From Lachnoclostridium sp. UBA7097 (lineage in GTDB: Bacteria; Bacillota; Clostridia; Lachnospirales; Lachnospiraceae), in contig DKYP01000142.1 of NCBI GenBank assembly GCA_002499945.1, positions 1 through 15,875 of the forward strand: a DNA stretch of 15,875 nt, read 5' to 3'. The notes beneath the pieces were generated by a model. It made no database searches. It was given only the letters and a program-made list of their open reading frames with translations, and had not been told where the DNA came from. Position numbers and translations under genes: made by a program. Shown here one piece after another: positions 13,597-15,875 of this stretch. How positions within the stretch are numbered: the first letter of the stretch is position 1; the number at the start of each line of letters is the position of its first letter.

Positions 13597-14790
13597 ATGG
13601 ACACTATATTACTATGCTCAGGCTACCCGCCTGCAACAACATATATACACAATACTTTTATTGAAGATTATATGCTGTCTGCCAATGGAAGCTATGTAAA
13701 GGTATATATTTACCTTTCAAAATGCATCCAGACAGGTGAAAAAAACTTGTCCATTTCCTCGCTTGCAGATAAGATGGACAATACAGAAAAAGATATTTTA
13801 AGGGCACTGAATTATTGGGAGAAAAACCACCTTATACATCTGGTTAAAGGCGGAAACAATGGTGAAATAACAGGAATTGAAATACTAAATCCTGACAGTA
13901 TGGAAAACAGGCAAAAAAACATGCCCCGGACAGAACCAGGGGAAAATCCGGACAGACAGAAAAAAACCCCTGTTAAAGAAACCCTTGTTAAAGAAATCCC
14001 TGTTAAAGAAATCCCTGTTAAAGAAACTGCCAGCCCGGAAAAGACAGCAGAACCGCCAAAAAACACAGATACAGCTGCCACAAAGGAATCACCGGATATA
14101 AAAATCACCGCTGCCCAGACTAAAAGGCTTGCCGGTGATGAAGAATTTATCTGGACAAGCCGTGTAATAGAAAATTATGTAAGCAGGCCGCTTAAGCCCG
14201 GGGAGGTACAGCTTATTTCATATTTATATGATGACCTTGGCTTTTCGCCGGACTTGCTTCTTTATTTATATGAATACTGTATATCCCTTGGCAAAACAAG
14301 TGTAAATTATATACAGGCTGTTGCACTTTCATGGGATAAACAGAATATAAAAACCCCTGAAGAAGCCAAAAATGCTTCTTCCAATTATAAAGCTACATAT
14401 ACAGCCATAGCCAAGGCATTTGCCCTTGGGCGTCCGCTTGCAACGGCTGAGAAACAATTTGCCAGCCGCTGGCTTGATGAATGGCATATGGACCTTGCAG
14501 TTGTGCTTGATGCCTGCAACCGTACTATGTTAAAATTCCAGAAAGCAGATTTCAGGTATACAGACGGGACTATTGAAAATTGGCATAAAAACAACATACA
14601 CACTCTACAGGATGTCAAAAAAGCAGATGAAGAATATGCTAAGAAAAAGCATATTGCACCAAATAAAAAACAGCAGGACAGCACACAACAAAGCAGCCGC
14701 CGGGATAAAAACCAGTTTAATAACTTCATGCAACGTGAAGTATCAAAAGAAGAGATTGATGAACTTGAAAAAAAGCTTTTAGCACGTTAA
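13597..14790 (+). CDS. DnaD-domain replication initiation protein (tandem DnaD domains)
   Basis: A 397-residue protein. Residues about 15-100 look like a winged-helix N-terminal domain (TFIEDYMLSANGSYVKVYIYL, then a helix-turn-helix-like SISSLADKM segment). Residues about 105-185 are a charged, repeat-containing linker. Two DnaD/DnaB_2-type domains follow, about 190-255 (RPLKPGEVQLISYLYDDLGFS, YIQAVALSW) and about 272-338 (GRPLATAEKQFASRW, ACNRTMLKFQKADF, ENW). The tail is lysine- and glutamine-rich. Such proteins remodel DNA at origins or restart sites and help load the replicative helicase; the loader gene follows 25 bp downstream. GGAGG is about 14 nt from the ATG, longer than usual, with no better start between. 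Whether it acts as DnaD or DnaB of Bacillus is not decided. Confidence 0.9.
   Translation: MDTILLCSGYPPATTYIHNTFIEDYMLSANGSYVKVYIYLSKCIQTGEKNLSISSLADKMDNTEKDILRALNYWEKNHLIHLVKGGNNGEITGIEILNPDSMENRQKNMPRTEPGENPDRQKKTPVKETLVKEIPVKEIPVKETASPEKTAEPPKNTDTAATKESPDIKITAAQTKRLAGDEEFIWTSRVIENYVSRPLKPGEVQLISYLYDDLGFSPDLLLYLYEYCISLGKTSVNYIQAVALSWDKQNIKTPEEAKNASSNYKATYTAIAKAFALGRPLATAEKQFASRWLDEWHMDLAVVLDACNRTMLKFQKADFRYTDGTIENWHKNNIHTLQDVKKADEEYAKKKHIAPNKKQQDSTQQSSRRDKNQFNNFMQREVSKEEIDELEKKLLAR
13969..14028 (+). repeat. Four tandem 15-bp repeats in the DnaD-type gene
   Basis: Units of the form CCTGTTAAAGAAATC repeat four times at 13969, 13984, 13999 and 14014 with one to three differences. They encode repeating P/L-V-K-E-T/I pentapeptides in the linker between the winged helix and the DnaD domains. 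The period is a multiple of three, so copy-number change would alter linker length without breaking the frame. Confidence 0.93.
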
Positions 14791-14815
14791 CCCTATACTT
14801 TCCAGGAGGCTATAT

Positions 14816-15811
14816 ATGGGAATTTCCAACACACAATATATGGATATTATGTACCAGTACGACCAGATACGTCTTAAAAACCACCATTTATCAGAAAAAA
14901 GGTATGCAGAAGTTTGTGAGAAAATTCCTGAAATACAGAAAATACAAGAAGAACTTATTAAACTTTCAGCAGATTATGCACGCATGCAGCTGTTTGAACC
15001 TGGTAACAATGTTAAAGAAAATTTATCCTATTCTAATAGGAAGAAAGAACTCCAGGAAAAGAAGAGCCAGCTTTTAACCATGAATGGCTACCCGGCAGAT
15101 TACCTTTCCCCTATATATAACTGTAAAGCCTGCAAGGACACAGGCTATATAGGGAACACACCCTGTAACTGCCTTAAACAGCGTAAAATAGACTTGCTTT
15201 ATGAGAGTTCCAACCTTACGGAAGTCCTCGAATACGAAAATTTCAGTACATTTTCGGAAAGTTATTACGATGATACACAAATCAATGAAAACCTTTCACT
15301 TACACCAAGGCAGAATATTATTAAAATTAAAAAAATATGCCTTGATTATGTCAAACATTTTGATAAAATTTATAAGAATATTATTTTCTATGGCGAAACC
15401 GGTGTAGGTAAAACTTTTATAACACATTGCATAGCCAAGGCGCTGCTTGATACGTCCCACACAGTTGTTTACCTGACAGCACCACAGTTATTTGAAATAC
15501 TTGCAACAAATAAATTCGGAAAAAGTAATGAAGAACAATATGGCAGCCAGATTTCCTATATACTGGACAGCGAACTTCTTATTATAGATGACCTTGGCAC
15601 AGAACTTGTAAACAGCTTTACCTCTTCCCAGTTATACTATTTTATAGAAGAAAGGCATTTAAGGAGGAAAGCTGTTATTATTTCTACAAACCTGTCTTTT
15701 AAGGAACTGCTTGACAGATACAATGAACGTATCTTTTCACGTTTTACAGGATATTATAGTTTTTATATGATAGCAGGGGAAGATATACGTATTAAACTAG
15801 CACTTTCGTAA
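14816..15811 (+). CDS. DnaC/DnaI-type replicative helicase loader (AAA+ ATPase)
   Basis: A 331-residue protein. Residues 1-95 are helical, consistent with a helicase-binding region. A zinc-binding cluster follows: C103, C106, C117, C119 (CxxC, ten residues, CxC). The AAA+ ATPase domain (about 165-331) has Walker A GETGVGKT (193-200), Walker B LLIIDD (254-259), sensor-1 STN (290-292) and arginines in ERIFSRF (304-310) as arginine-finger candidates. The layout matches DnaI of Bacillus, which loads the DnaB-family helicase onto single-stranded DNA. ATG 14816 has GGAGG 6 nt upstream. It directly follows the DnaD-type gene, as expected for proteins of one loading pathway. No clear terminator is seen in the last 64 bases. 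Confidence 0.93.
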   Translation: MGISNTQYMDIMYQYDQIRLKNHHLSEKRYAEVCEKIPEIQKIQEELIKLSADYARMQLFEPGNNVKENLSYSNRKKELQEKKSQLLTMNGYPADYLSPIYNCKACKDTGYIGNTPCNCLKQRKIDLLYESSNLTEVLEYENFSTFSESYYDDTQINENLSLTPRQNIIKIKKICLDYVKHFDKIYKNIIFYGETGVGKTFITHCIAKALLDTSHTVVYLTAPQLFEILATNKFGKSNEEQYGSQISYILDSELLIIDDLGTELVNSFTSSQLYYFIEERHLRRKAVIISTNLSFKELLDRYNERIFSRFTGYYSFYMIAGEDIRIKLALS

Positions 15812-15875
15812 AACAGTAACCTATACTGACGACCGTTAAGATTTTTCAATTTCTGAACAGCCCATATTGCATAAG

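Noticed and set aside
13969..14028. Considered a CRISPR-like array
   Set aside because: The units are contiguous 15-bp coding repeats without spacers and translate in frame, so they are a protein tandem repeat.
15836..15875. Possible C-terminal end of a leftward gene entering at the right edge
   Set aside because: One minus frame is open for 12 codons and ends with TAA at 15836-15838, but this is too short to identify and nothing else supports it.

Overview
The window looks like chromosomal DNA of a low-GC Firmicute, most likely a gut clostridium of the Lachnospiraceae type. The reasons are AT-rich intergenic DNA, strong AAGGAGG ribosome binding sites, a zinc-type S14 protein, SpoVG, a catalytic GlgC paired with a non-catalytic GlgD, a DnaD-type protein with two tandem DnaD domains, and a BspA-like leucine-rich-repeat surface protein. 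The family assignment is inference from gene content; nothing here fixes genus or species. Most of the window is housekeeping.

Region 1 (1-7354, minus strand) is the S10-spc ribosomal protein operon, read right to left: rpsJ, rplC, rplD, rplW, rplB, rpsS, rplV, rpsC, rplP, rpmC, rpsQ, rplN, rplX, rplE, rpsN and the first codons of rpsH. Gene order is canonical. A recognisable promoter (TTGCAA, 17 bp, TATAGT) with three A-tracts phased at 10 bp upstream drives it. Promoter and rpsJ are separated by a leader of about 270 nt with at least four helices, a candidate regulatory RNA. All four longer spacers inside the operon (S10-L3, L23-L2, L2-S19, S19-L22) also hold hairpins without U-tracts. Several starts are GTG (rplX, rpsQ, rpmC) or TTG (rplE), and rplD/rplW and rpsC/rplP overlap as TAATG.

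Region 2 (7355-8993) is the least ordinary part. It holds a 146-bp imperfect palindrome (7388-7533) with 23/25-nt arms and a GC-rich branched core, an AT-rich spacer, and a plus-strand gene for a secreted BspA-type LRR protein with a long Pro/Thr/Gly/Ser-rich linker. A 14-bp-stem bidirectional terminator closes it.

Region 3 (9010-11891, minus strand) is glgC-glgD-spoVG: ADP-glucose pyrophosphorylase, its degenerate paralogue, and the RNA/DNA-binding regulator SpoVG. A promoter and a 16-bp perfect palindrome lie ahead of glgC.

Region 4 (12078-15811, plus strand) is murC, a DnaD-domain replication protein and a DnaC/DnaI-type helicase loader. They are divergent from glgC across a 405-bp AT-rich intergenic region. 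The last two probably work together in loading the replicative helicase.

The best candidates for something undescribed are the S10 leader RNA and the 146-bp structured palindrome. No CRISPR array, tRNA, rRNA, transposase, toxin-antitoxin pair or defence system was seen.
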